Source: an uncultured Pelagibacteraceae bacterium (lineage in GTDB: Bacteria > Pseudomonadota > Alphaproteobacteria > Pelagibacterales > Pelagibacteraceae). From it: DNA of 55,591 nucleotides. The translations under genes and the position numbers were made by a program. Shown in pieces: positions 7,959-15,325 of the stretch. The notes under the pieces are model-generated. The model did no database searches. It worked only from the letters and a program-made list of their open reading frames with translations, and was not told where the DNA came from. The stretch is taken from assembly GCA_902588585.1 (NCBI GenBank), contig CACIPQ010000006.1, forward strand, positions 1 through 55,591, written 5' to 3'. How positions within the stretch are numbered: the first letter of the stretch is position 1; every line of letters starts with the position of its first letter.

Positions 7959-8835
7959 AAATTTATTTTTTCCCTATTTTCTATTGTTTTTACAACCAGT
8001 ATTTATGGCTAGTAACTTAATAGTTGCCAGAGGTGGTGTAGAATTTGTTCCACCAATTTCTTTAGCTTTTTGGCGATGGACAACAGTGTTTCTTTTGCTC
8101 ATACCTTTTTTTTACAAACCTATATTAAAAAAGATAAAAAATTTTAAAGGAGAATTCTATAAACTTTTCTTTCTTGGTCTTACCGGCTGTGGAATATGTG
8201 GGGCATTTCCATTTATAGCTGGTCAAACTACTACAGTAGTAAATATGGCGGTGATATATACTTCTTCACCAATATTTATAATTTTATTATCTAGCTTTAT
8301 TTACAAAGAAAAAATAAATTCAATACAAATTATTGGGTTAGTACTTTGTTTATTTGGAGTTTTTTCAATCATTTCAAAAGGTGATTCCTCAATTTTATCA
8401 AGTCTAGAATTTACTGTAGGAGATATTTGGATGTTAGGAGCTGCAATAAGCTGGGCTCTTTACTCAGTTTATTTATTAAATTGGAAATCAAAATTTGATT
8501 TATTAACTAGATTTGTTTTGATCGCAATGTTTGGATCAATATCACTATTTCCTTTTTATTTATTAGAGGAATTTCAAAGACAGAGTACAGTCTTTGATTT
8601 AAACTTTCTTTTTTGGGTAATTTTTGCCGCAATATCTCCTGCAATAATTGCTTTTACTCTTTATGCTAAAGTTCAAAAATATTTAGGCGCATCAATAACT
8701 GGATTTACATTGTATTTATTTACTGTTTATGGTGCTTTTTATGGGTTAATATTTTTTGGTGAAACTTTGGAATATTATCATTTAATAGGAGCCTTTTTAG
8801 TTTTTATCGGTATTTATCTTGCAAAAAAAAATTAA
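7933..8835 (+). CDS. DMT superfamily transporter (EamA domains)
   Basis: Drug/metabolite transporter of 300 residues with about ten predicted helices arranged as two EamA repeats. Typical signals are VPPISLAFWRW near the end of helix one, an internal repeat start at GDIWMLGAAISWALYSVY, and the closing GETLEYYHLIGAFLVFIGIYLA. Members usually export amino acids or other small metabolites; the substrate cannot be told. The ATG lies within the end of the preceding small-protein gene. Confidence 0.87.
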   Translation: MKPSSKKNKNLFFPYFLLFLQPVFMASNLIVARGGVEFVPPISLAFWRWTTVFLLLIPFFYKPILKKIKNFKGEFYKLFFLGLTGCGICGAFPFIAGQTTTVVNMAVIYTSSPIFIILLSSFIYKEKINSIQIIGLVLCLFGVFSIISKGDSSILSSLEFTVGDIWMLGAAISWALYSVYLLNWKSKFDLLTRFVLIAMFGSISLFPFYLLEEFQRQSTVFDLNFLFWVIFAAISPAIIAFTLYAKVQKYLGASITGFTLYLFTVYGAFYGLIFFGETLEYYHLIGAFLVFIGIYLAKKN

Positions 8836-8839
8836 ATAT

Positions 8840-9634
8840 ATGTTTACAGCAATTACAGCAATTATTCTATGTTATTTGCTGATATTGGTTTTCGTGTTTT
8901 TTTATCAACGAAATCTTCTTTATCATCCATTCGAAAACAATTATTCCACTGACCAAGCAAATTTTTCTTATGAAGAAGTTTTTATACCAGTATTGAATGG
9001 AAATAATTTAAAAGGATGGTTCCATAAAAAGGACCTTAACAAGAAAAAAACCTTGGTTTTTTTTCATGGAAACGCTGGCGATTTAAGAAATAGAATTTAC
9101 AAACTTAATTTAATAAAAGATTTTGATATTAACTTTTTGATTGTTGCCTATAGAGGATTTAGTGGAAATAAAGGTAAGCCTACCGAGGCAGGTTTATACG
9201 AAGATGCTCAAAGTGCATTAAACTGGTTAACAAAGCAGAATATCAGGGAAAATCAAATTATAATTTATGGAGAATCTCTGGGAACCGCAGTGTCGATTGA
9301 AGTTGCGCAAAATAAAAAATTTGCTGGAATTATTTTAGAATCACCATTTTCATCAATGGTCGATGCAGGAAAATTTTACTATCCTTACTTGCCAGTGTCT
9401 CTCTTATTAAAAGACAGATATGAAAATGTAAAAAAATTAAAAAATATAAACAGTCCTATTTTAGTTATGCATGGAAAAAAAGATAAAATAGTTCCTTTTC
9501 ATATGGGTAAACAAGTTTTTGAAAAAGCTAATGATCCAAAATTTTTTTATTTTCCAGATAATGATGATCACATGATGGATTATAACGAAGATCTTTTAAA
9601 AACTTTAAGTACATTTTTTAAAACCATTTCGTAG
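8840..9634 (+). CDS. Membrane-anchored alpha/beta hydrolase (Bem46/YfhR-like)
   Basis: Serine hydrolase fold of 264 residues. I chose ATG 8840, four bases after the previous stop, over an upstream TTG at 8819 that would overlap that gene. One N-terminal membrane helix (residues about 3-21) anchors a catalytic domain with oxyanion motif FFHGNAGD, nucleophile elbow YGESLG (Ser146), Asp in HGKKDKIVP and His in DNDDHMMDY. It fits the Bem46/YfhR group, whose substrates are mostly unknown. Its 3' end overlaps the convergent HPP gene by 17 bases. Confidence 0.82.
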   Translation: MFTAITAIILCYLLILVFVFFYQRNLLYHPFENNYSTDQANFSYEEVFIPVLNGNNLKGWFHKKDLNKKKTLVFFHGNAGDLRNRIYKLNLIKDFDINFLIVAYRGFSGNKGKPTEAGLYEDAQSALNWLTKQNIRENQIIIYGESLGTAVSIEVAQNKKFAGIILESPFSSMVDAGKFYYPYLPVSLLLKDRYENVKKLKNINSPILVMHGKKDKIVPFHMGKQVFEKANDPKFFYFPDNDDHMMDYNEDLLKTLSTFFKTIS

Positions 9635-10088
9635 GGTAATTTCGTTTTAAAATAATTTTATTTATAAAAAAAGACATCAAGATTATTATAATCGTGCCAG
9701 TAATAACTGGAAATAAAATAAAATCAAAAGACACATCTGTAAATAACACTACCAGAGGATTAGATGCTGCAGGTGGGTGCATTACTTTTAAATAGACCAT
9801 CAATGCCACAGCCACACCAACCGATAAACCTAGTGAATAAAAAGAAAATCCAATTGTTTCATTAAAAATAATTCCAACTATAACGGAGACTAAATGTCCA
9901 AAAAAAATATTTTTTGGTTGTGCTGTTTCTAAATTATAAAGGACAAAAACTATAAAAACAGTCGCTCCAAAAGAAAACATTAACCATATTCCAGAAGATG
10001 TTCTTAAAGTTAAAAACGCAAGAACCCCTATGACTAATGCCGCCGATATTCCTGATGCTATTGGTTCTAATTTTTTTGGTATTTTCAT
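9618..10088 (-). CDS. HPP family membrane protein
   Basis: 156-residue membrane protein with four to five hydrophobic helices and the signature of the HPP family: QPKNIFFGHLVS in the middle and MHPPAASNPLVV toward the C-terminus. Family members have been linked to nitrite transport in cyanobacteria and plastids, but bacterial roles vary, so this is not a firm function. It follows ftsY by two bases on the minus strand and is probably read from the dapF-ftsY transcript. Its stop codon lies within the convergent hydrolase gene. Confidence 0.82.
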   Translation of the reverse strand: MKIPKKLEPIASGISAALVIGVLAFLTLRTSSGIWLMFSFGATVFIVFVLYNLETAQPKNIFFGHLVSVIVGIIFNETIGFSFYSLGLSVGVAVALMVYLKVMHPPAASNPLVVLFTDVSFDFILFPVITGTIIIILMSFFINKIILKRNYPTKWF

Positions 10089-10090
10089 TT

Positions 10091-10966
10091 TTAATTTTTA
10101 ACTAACATTTTAGCAAATTGGTTTGAACTAAAAGAATGTAAATCACTTTCTTTTTCCCCCATACCAACTGCTATTATAGGTAACCCATATTTTTTGCATA
10201 TAGCCAATAGTATTCCTCCTTTTGCCGAAGTGTCTAATTTGGTTACTATTAAACCAGTTAGCTTAGAAATTTTTTTAAATTCTTCAACTTGATTTAAAGC
10301 ATTTTGACCTGTTGTAGCATCTAAAACTAAAATAGTTTCGTGGGGATATTCTGGATTTATTTTTTTAAGAACAGTAAATATTTTTTTATATTCCTCCATA
10401 AGATTTTTTTTATTTTGTAGTCTTCCTGCTGTATCAATAAAAGCCAAATCTGATTTATTATCCTCAGCAAATTTTGCAGTTTTATACCCAACAGATGCTG
10501 GGTCAGTTCCTATATCTGATTTTACAAAATCAGCACCAATTTTTTTAGACCAAAGTTCCAACTGTTCAATAGCTGCTGCTCTAAAGGTATCTGCAGCGCC
10601 AAAAACTATTTTTTTTCCATTATCTTTAAATAATTTTCCCAACTTTCCTATAGTAGTTGTTTTCCCAACACCATTTACTCCTGCAACAACTATAATGGAA
10701 GGAGAGCTCTTATAAAGATTATCAAGTTTTTTTTCATATGGATTTAGTATTTTTGATATTTGTTCTCCAAGAAAATTGAATACTTCTCTTTCATCTTTGA
10801 TTTCTTTTCCTATTTTTTCTTTTTTAAATTTTTCTTTTAAATCTGCTGCTATTTCTGTGCCAACATCAGATTCAATAAGGAGCTCTTCAAATTGATTTAA
10901 TAAATCTTCATCTATCTTTTTTTTACTAAAAAAATTGTTAAACTTAAAATTTTCAAAAAATTTCAT
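10091..10966 (-). CDS. ftsY: Signal recognition particle receptor FtsY
   Basis: SRP receptor GTPase of 291 residues that docks ribosome-SRP complexes at the inner membrane. The NG domain is complete: P-loop GVNGVGKTT (96-104), DTFRAAA, DTAGR (178-182), TKLD (242-245) and closing GMGE. The acidic A domain of E. coli FtsY is missing; only about 20 residues precede the N domain, a compact form. Its partner Ffh is encoded divergently close by. ATG overlaps the dapF stop by one base (TGATG). Confidence 0.95.
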   Translation of the reverse strand: MKFFENFKFNNFFSKKKIDEDLLNQFEELLIESDVGTEIAADLKEKFKKEKIGKEIKDEREVFNFLGEQISKILNPYEKKLDNLYKSSPSIIVVAGVNGVGKTTTIGKLGKLFKDNGKKIVFGAADTFRAAAIEQLELWSKKIGADFVKSDIGTDPASVGYKTAKFAEDNKSDLAFIDTAGRLQNKKNLMEEYKKIFTVLKKINPEYPHETILVLDATTGQNALNQVEEFKKISKLTGLIVTKLDTSAKGGILLAICKKYGLPIIAVGMGEKESDLHSFSSNQFAKMLVKN

Positions 10967-11802
10967 CAGATATCTAGATTAATCTTTTTAACTTCTGAAA
11001 CAGATCCGGACATAAATATTTCCTCTTTATATTCAATTTTTAGGTTTCCTTCCCCGAAATGAATGTTTGAATTTTTGTCTACCAAACCTTTTACTGAAGC
11101 AGCAATTGCAGTGGCACAGGCAGCAGTACCGCAAGCTTTTGTTTGACCCGCTCCTCTTTCCCAAACATTCACTTTGATGTTTTCTTTATTCAAAATTTGA
11201 GCGAAGGTTACATTGATTCTTTCTGGAAAGAATCTATAATTTTCAATTTTTGGTCCCAATTCTTTTATGTTAATTTTAGAACAGTCTTTTACAAAAAAAA
11301 CAATATGGGGATTTCCAATATTTAGACAAAATCCATAACCATACTCTTTATCCAATAAATCAATACTAATCTGTTTTGTATTCATATTTTTACTTAATGG
11401 TATTTCTTCCCAACCAAATTTTGGTTTACCCATATTTATTTTAACACTTTGTTTGTTAATTATTTCAGCATTTAAAATTCTTTCTTTTGTTTTTATTAAA
11501 ATCTTTTTTTGTTTATTTTCTTGAGAAATTAAATATGCGATACATCTGGCACCATTTCCACAGGCAGTTACTTCAATTCCATCTGGGTTAAAAATTTTTA
11601 TAGGATATATATTTTCTTCTACTTTTTCTAAAGTAATTATTTGATCAAAAGGTAATATTTTTTTATTTACCAAGTCGATAATTTTGTTTTTATTTATTTC
11701 TAAAGAATCTTGTCTTTTATCTATAATTAAAAAATTATTTCCGAGACCATCCATTCTGTAAGCATTAATAAGCGCCATATTTTGATATGTATCTTTATTC
11801 AT
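10966..11802 (-). CDS. dapF: Diaminopimelate epimerase DapF
   Basis: Interconverts LL- and meso-diaminopimelate for lysine and peptidoglycan synthesis. Both catalytic cysteines are visible, in ACGNGARC and in KACGTAAC, and the N-terminal motif is YRMDGLGNNFLIID. Length is 278 residues from ATG 11802; an internal ATG at 11778 would give 270 and is also possible, as neither has a clear Shine-Dalgarno sequence. The next pathway enzyme, LysA, is at the far end of the window. Co-transcribed with ftsY. Confidence 0.95.
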   Translation of the reverse strand: MNKDTYQNMALINAYRMDGLGNNFLIIDKRQDSLEINKNKIIDLVNKKILPFDQIITLEKVEENIYPIKIFNPDGIEVTACGNGARCIAYLISQENKQKKILIKTKERILNAEIINKQSVKINMGKPKFGWEEIPLSKNMNTKQISIDLLDKEYGYGFCLNIGNPHIVFFVKDCSKINIKELGPKIENYRFFPERINVTFAQILNKENIKVNVWERGAGQTKACGTAACATAIAASVKGLVDKNSNIHFGEGNLKIEYKEEIFMSGSVSEVKKINLDI

Positions 11803-11840
11803 TGACTTTTAAAACCCTTAATTGTAGCTTCTCGTCACTT

Positions 11841-11920
11841 CCGCAAATAGTAGATTTTGCGGTGCCTTTAGAAATAAAGGGATCGACACTAGTCAGCGAG
11901 GGTTCGCCCACTAGTGCGAT
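11841..11920 (+). ncRNA. Structured leader RNA upstream of ffh (three hairpins)
   Basis: The 138-base spacer between dapF and ffh folds into three hairpins in a row. H1 pairs CCGCAAA (11841-11847) with TTTGCGG (11856-11862). H2 pairs CCTTTA (11865-11870) with TAAAGG (11875-11880) around a GAAA tetraloop. H3 pairs ATCG plus CACTAGT (11882-11893, one bulged A) with ACTAGTG plus CGAT (11910-11920), with an inner GCGA/TCGC helix. The last hairpin ends 20 bases before the ffh ATG. From memory, a conserved RNA candidate upstream of ffh has been described in Pelagibacter; this may be it. It lacks the GGAAGGAAGCAGC core of 4.5S RNA. Function unknown; cis-regulation of ffh is the simplest idea. The opposite strand could also be the transcribed one. 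Confidence 0.6.
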
Positions 11921-11940
11921 TGGTGTTGGATAAATAAAAA

Positions 11941-13287
11941 ATGTTTGAAAATTTAACAAATAAATTAGAAGGAATCTTTAACAAACTAAAGAAAGCTCCT
12001 TCGCTTAACGAGACCCAGGTAGACGCTGGTCTAAAAGAAATTAGACAGGCATTATTAGCTGCCGACGTGGCTTTGCCAGTAGTTAAAAAATTTATAGAAG
12101 ATATTAAACCAAAAGCAATAGGCCAAGAAATTATCCGTTCAACATCACCAGGTCAAATGCTAGTTAAGATTGTTTATGATCAACTAGTTGAAGTGTTAGG
12201 TGGAAAAGGTGAAGAAATAAATCTAAAAGCTGTTCCACCAGTATCTATATTATTAGTTGGCTTACAAGGATCTGGAAAAACAACAACAGCGGTAAAACTA
12301 GCAAAAAATATAGAAAAAAAATTCAAGAAAAAAATTTTACTAGTTAGTTTAGATGTTTACAGACCAGCTGCACAGGAACAATTAAAAGTTTTATCTGAGA
12401 AAAATCAATTAAATGTTCTTCCAATTATCAAAGATCAGCTTCCAACAGATATTGCTCAAAGAGCAATCAATGCAGCCAATCTTGGAGGCTCAGATATTAT
12501 AATTTTTGATACTGCTGGCCGTACTCAGATTGATTTAAATATGATGTCAGAAATAAAAAATATTAAAGCAGCAGTTAAACCTGTAGAAACAATGTTAGTA
12601 GCAGATTCTTTAACAGGTCAAATTGCTGTTAAATTAGCCTCTGAATTTGATAAGGCTGTCCAACTAACCAGTATTATTTTAACAAGAGTTGACGGAGACG
12701 GCCGTGGTGGTGCCGCCTTAAGCATGAAACAAATCACGGGAAAACCTATAAAATTTATGGGCGTAGGAGAAAAAATAGATGATCTTGAATCTTTCTATCC
12801 CGACAGATTGGCAAACAGAATTCTTGGTATGGGAGATATTGTTTCTCTAGTAGAAAAAGCTTCACAAGATTTAGATGAGGAAAAAATTAAATTAACAGAA
12901 GAAAAAATTAAAAAAGGTTCTTTTACTTTTGATGACTATTTAATGCAATTGAGACAGATGAAAAAGATGGGAGGCATGGAAGGTGTGCTCTCTCTTTTAC
13001 CTGGAGTCAGCAAAGCAAAAGAACAAATGGAAAATGCGAATATTGATGAAAAATTATTATCCATAAATGAAGCAATAATTTTATCAATGACAAAAAAAGA
13101 AAGGGAAAATCCAGACATTATAAGCGGATCAAGAAGAAAAAGAATTTCTTTGGGATCTGGAACAGATGTTCAAATGATAAATAAACTACTGAAACAATTT
13201 AAAATGATGTCAAAAATGATGAAAAAAATGTCCAAAGGTGGGCCAAAGGGAGGATTGCCTCCAGAGCTTTTAAATCAACTAAAATAA
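11941..13287 (+). CDS. ffh: Signal recognition particle protein Ffh (SRP54)
   Basis: GTPase that binds 4.5S RNA and signal peptides of nascent membrane proteins. The 448 residues comprise an N domain, a G domain with P-loop GLQGSGKTT (107-115), DTAGR and TRVDGDGRGGAA, and a methionine-rich M domain from about 330 with the RNA-binding stretch SGSRRKRIS and a C-terminal KMMSKMMKKM run. It heads the long plus-strand gene block and is followed 13 bases later by rpsP. GGA at 11928-11930 is a possible Shine-Dalgarno sequence. Confidence 0.96.
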   Translation: MFENLTNKLEGIFNKLKKAPSLNETQVDAGLKEIRQALLAADVALPVVKKFIEDIKPKAIGQEIIRSTSPGQMLVKIVYDQLVEVLGGKGEEINLKAVPPVSILLVGLQGSGKTTTAVKLAKNIEKKFKKKILLVSLDVYRPAAQEQLKVLSEKNQLNVLPIIKDQLPTDIAQRAINAANLGGSDIIIFDTAGRTQIDLNMMSEIKNIKAAVKPVETMLVADSLTGQIAVKLASEFDKAVQLTSIILTRVDGDGRGGAALSMKQITGKPIKFMGVGEKIDDLESFYPDRLANRILGMGDIVSLVEKASQDLDEEKIKLTEEKIKKGSFTFDDYLMQLRQMKKMGGMEGVLSLLPGVSKAKEQMENANIDEKLLSINEAIILSMTKKERENPDIISGSRRKRISLGSGTDVQMINKLLKQFKMMSKMMKKMSKGGPKGGLPPELLNQLK

Positions 13288-13300
13288 ATGAAAGGAAAAT

Positions 13301-13771
13301 ATGCTTAAAATTAGATTATCAATGATTGGCGCAAAAAAAAGACCAATATATAAAATTGTTATAGCGGACAGTCGATTTCCAAGAGACGGAAGATTTATAG
13401 AGAAAGTAGGATTATTTAATCCTCTTCTTCCGAAAGAAAAAAAGGAAAGAATTAAAATAGAAACAGAAAGAGTTAAGCATTGGTTAAGCAAAGGAGCAAA
13501 ACCAACTGTAAGAGTTTCTAGAATTCTCGGAGAAGCCCAGATTATGCCTATGCCTAAAGCTGGTAACAATCCTCAAAAAGCAATTCCAAAAAAAGATAGA
13601 AAAAAAGATGGTAAGGAAGAACCTAAAAAAGAAGCTCCTAAACAGGAAGTTAAAAAAGAAGAACCTAAAAAAGAAGCTCCTAAACAGGAAGCTAAAAAAG
13701 AAGAACCTAAAAAAGAAGCTCCTAAACAGGAAGCTAAAAAAGAAGAACCTAAAAAAGAGGAGAAAAAATAA
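13301..13771 (+). CDS. rpsP: 30S ribosomal protein S16 with repeat-built C-terminal tail
   Basis: S16 is an early-assembly protein of the small subunit. Residues 1 to about 85 are the normal domain (MLKIRLSMIGAKKRPIYK, then SRFPRDGRFIEKVGLFNP). From about residue 95 there is a Lys/Glu/Pro/Gln-rich tail containing 14-residue repeats (EEPKKEAPKQEVKK and close copies). The total of 156 residues is much longer than the usual 80-90. The tail is probably disordered. The stop overlaps the next start (TAATG). Confidence 0.95.
   Translation: MLKIRLSMIGAKKRPIYKIVIADSRFPRDGRFIEKVGLFNPLLPKEKKERIKIETERVKHWLSKGAKPTVRVSRILGEAQIMPMPKAGNNPQKAIPKKDRKKDGKEEPKKEAPKQEVKKEEPKKEAPKQEAKKEEPKKEAPKQEAKKEEPKKEEKK
13616..13768 (+). 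repeat. Tandem 42-base repeat inside rpsP, about 3.6 copies
   Basis: Three near-identical 42-base units followed by a partial one encode EEPKKEAPKQE(V/A)KK. Unit one differs in a GTT codon where the others have GCT. The unit length is a multiple of three, so copy number can change without a frameshift. Confidence 0.9.
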
Positions 13772-14094
13772 TGTCTATAATAAACAAACTGACCAGAGCT
13801 ATAGCCGACCGCAATGGAAATCTTGCTAAAGAAGTTATTCATGATGATTTTAAATTTTTAATGCACGCTTCAGGCAAGACACTTAGTAAACAAGATGTCA
13901 TTAATTGGCTTAAATCTGGAGATGTGAGCGAAAAGAATGTGAGAATTCTTTTTGAAAACGATGAAGTCGGGTTTAAACACTCCATTGTAACATTTAAAGA
14001 CGGCAATACAGAAGCTGTTATGAGTTATTTTAAATTCAAAGATGGAAAAGTAATTCGTCAAGAGACAGGCGCAACCAAAATACCAAAAAAATAA
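13771..14094 (+). CDS. NTF2/SnoaL-like small protein in the rimM position
   Basis: 107 residues. The pattern (helix ALADRNGN-type start as AIADRNGNLAKEVIHDDFKF, a central helix, then strands VTFKDGNTEAVMSYFKFKDGKVIRQETG) suggests a cone-shaped NTF2-like or SnoaL-like fold. This is a weak, by-eye assignment. It sits between rpsP and trmD, where rimM is found in most bacteria, but it is too short for RimM and shows no PRC-barrel region. Start and stop overlap both neighbours (TAATG each), so it is co-translated with ribosome and tRNA-modification genes. Function unknown. Confidence 0.7.
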   Translation: MSIINKLTRAIADRNGNLAKEVIHDDFKFLMHASGKTLSKQDVINWLKSGDVSEKNVRILFENDEVGFKHSIVTFKDGNTEAVMSYFKFKDGKVIRQETGATKIPKK

Positions 14095-14789
14095 TGTGGA
14101 CAGCTCGAGTATTTACTTTATATCCAGAAATTTTTCCGGGACCTTTAAATAAAGGTCTGTATGGAAAGGCTTTGCAAAAAAAAGCCTGGAGTCTAGAGGT
14201 TGTAAATATTCGAGACGCTACAGAAGATAAACACAAAACTGTTGACGATACACCTTTTGGTGGAGGCAGTGGAATGCTTTTAAAACCAGATGTTTTAGGA
14301 AGATCTATAGATAGCAATATAAAAAAAGGTGAAAGGATTTTTTATCTTTCTCCAAAAGGAAAAAAATTTGATCAAAAAATTGCAAAAGAAATAGCCAATG
14401 AAAAAACTATTAATTTAATATGCGGTCATTTCGAAGGAGTTGATGAGCGTATTTTGAACACAAGGAATATAGAAGAAATTAGTATTGGAGACTATATTTT
14501 ATCTGGAGGAGAGTCAGCTTCTTTTGTAGTAATTGATGCGGTTCTAAGATTATTGCCTGGTGTTTTGGGAAACGAAATATCAAAAGATGAGGAAAGTTTT
14601 GAAAACGGATTGTTAGAATATCCTCAATATACAAAACCTCAAATTTGGGAAAAACAAAGTGTTCCAGAAGTCTTATTATCAGGAGATCATGCTAAAATTA
14701 AGGACTGGCGTTTATCACAATCTAAGGATATAACACGACGCCGAAGACCTGATTTGTGGAAAAAACATTTAGATAAAGAAAAAAAATGA
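14094..14789 (+). CDS. trmD: tRNA (guanine-37-N1)-methyltransferase TrmD
   Basis: SPOUT-class enzyme that methylates G37 of tRNAs reading CNN codons, preventing +1 frameshifts. Trefoil-knot motifs are clear: N-terminal [37 protein letters not shown] and [13 protein letters not shown]. 231 residues is normal. It overlaps the NTF2-like gene by one base and rplS by four (ATGA). Confidence 0.95.
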   Translation: MWTARVFTLYPEIFPGPLNKGLYGKALQKKAWSLEVVNIRDATEDKHKTVDDTPFGGGSGMLLKPDVLGRSIDSNIKKGERIFYLSPKGKKFDQKIAKEIANEKTINLICGHFEGVDERILNTRNIEEISIGDYILSGGESASFVVIDAVLRLLPGVLGNEISKDEESFENGLLEYPQYTKPQIWEKQSVPEVLLSGDHAKIKDWRLSQSKDITRRRRPDLWKKHLDKEKK

Positions 14790-15319
14790 AAAATATAGAA
14801 GATATAAATAAAGCCAATCTAGAAAAACTTCTTTCTAAAAAGAAAATAACAGAGTTTTTTCCTGGGGACACAATACGTGTTGGTGTCAGAATTATTGAAG
14901 GAAAAAGAGAAAGAGTTCAAAATTTTGAAGGAGTTTGTATCTCAAAAAAGAATAGAAGCATAAACTCTTCATTCACTGTAAGAAAAATTTCTTTTGGAGA
15001 AGGAGTTGAAAGAACATTTGCACTCTATAGTCCTGTTGTAAGCTCAATAAGAGTAATCAGATCTGGTAAAGTTAAAAGAGCGAAGCTTTATTATTTAAGA
15101 GATAGAAAAGGAAAATCAGCAAGAATTGCTGAAAAAATAAAAAAAAATATTGGAATAGAAGTTGAAGTAAAAGATGAGATAACAACTGATGTTTCTCAAG
15201 GTGCATCTACTGAAAAAAAAGAAACTCCTAAAACAGAAGCTAAAAAGCAAGAAATTAGCCCATCAAAAAAAACTACAGAAAAAAAAGAAATTAAAAAACA
15301 AGAAAATTTAAAAAAATAA
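14786..15319 (+). CDS. rplS: 50S ribosomal protein L19 with Lys-rich C-terminal extension
   Basis: L19 lies at the subunit interface. The conserved domain covers roughly residues 1-125 ([54 protein letters not shown]). Residues about 135-177 form a Lys/Glu/Thr-rich tail not seen in typical 115-130-residue L19 proteins. The composition is like the S16 tail, without clean repeats. Confidence 0.94.
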   Translation: MKNIEDINKANLEKLLSKKKITEFFPGDTIRVGVRIIEGKRERVQNFEGVCISKKNRSINSSFTVRKISFGEGVERTFALYSPVVSSIRVIRSGKVKRAKLYYLRDRKGKSARIAEKIKKNIGIEVEVKDEITTDVSQGASTEKKETPKTEAKKQEISPSKKTTEKKEIKKQENLKK

Positions 15320-15325
15320 TTTCTA

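Noticed and set aside
11841-11920. 4.5S SRP RNA gene or tRNA in front of ffh
   Set aside because: The GGAAGGAAGCAGC core is absent, and although GGTTCGCCC recalls a T-loop there is no acceptor stem or anticodon arm.
13616-13768. CRISPR-like direct repeats
   Set aside because: The units are contiguous without spacers and encode the S16 tail in frame.
13573-13842. 89-codon minus-strand open frame opposite the S16 repeats
   Set aside because: Low-complexity mirror of the repeat (Ser/Leu/Gly-rich), no start signal and no homology; it is a shadow of rpsP.
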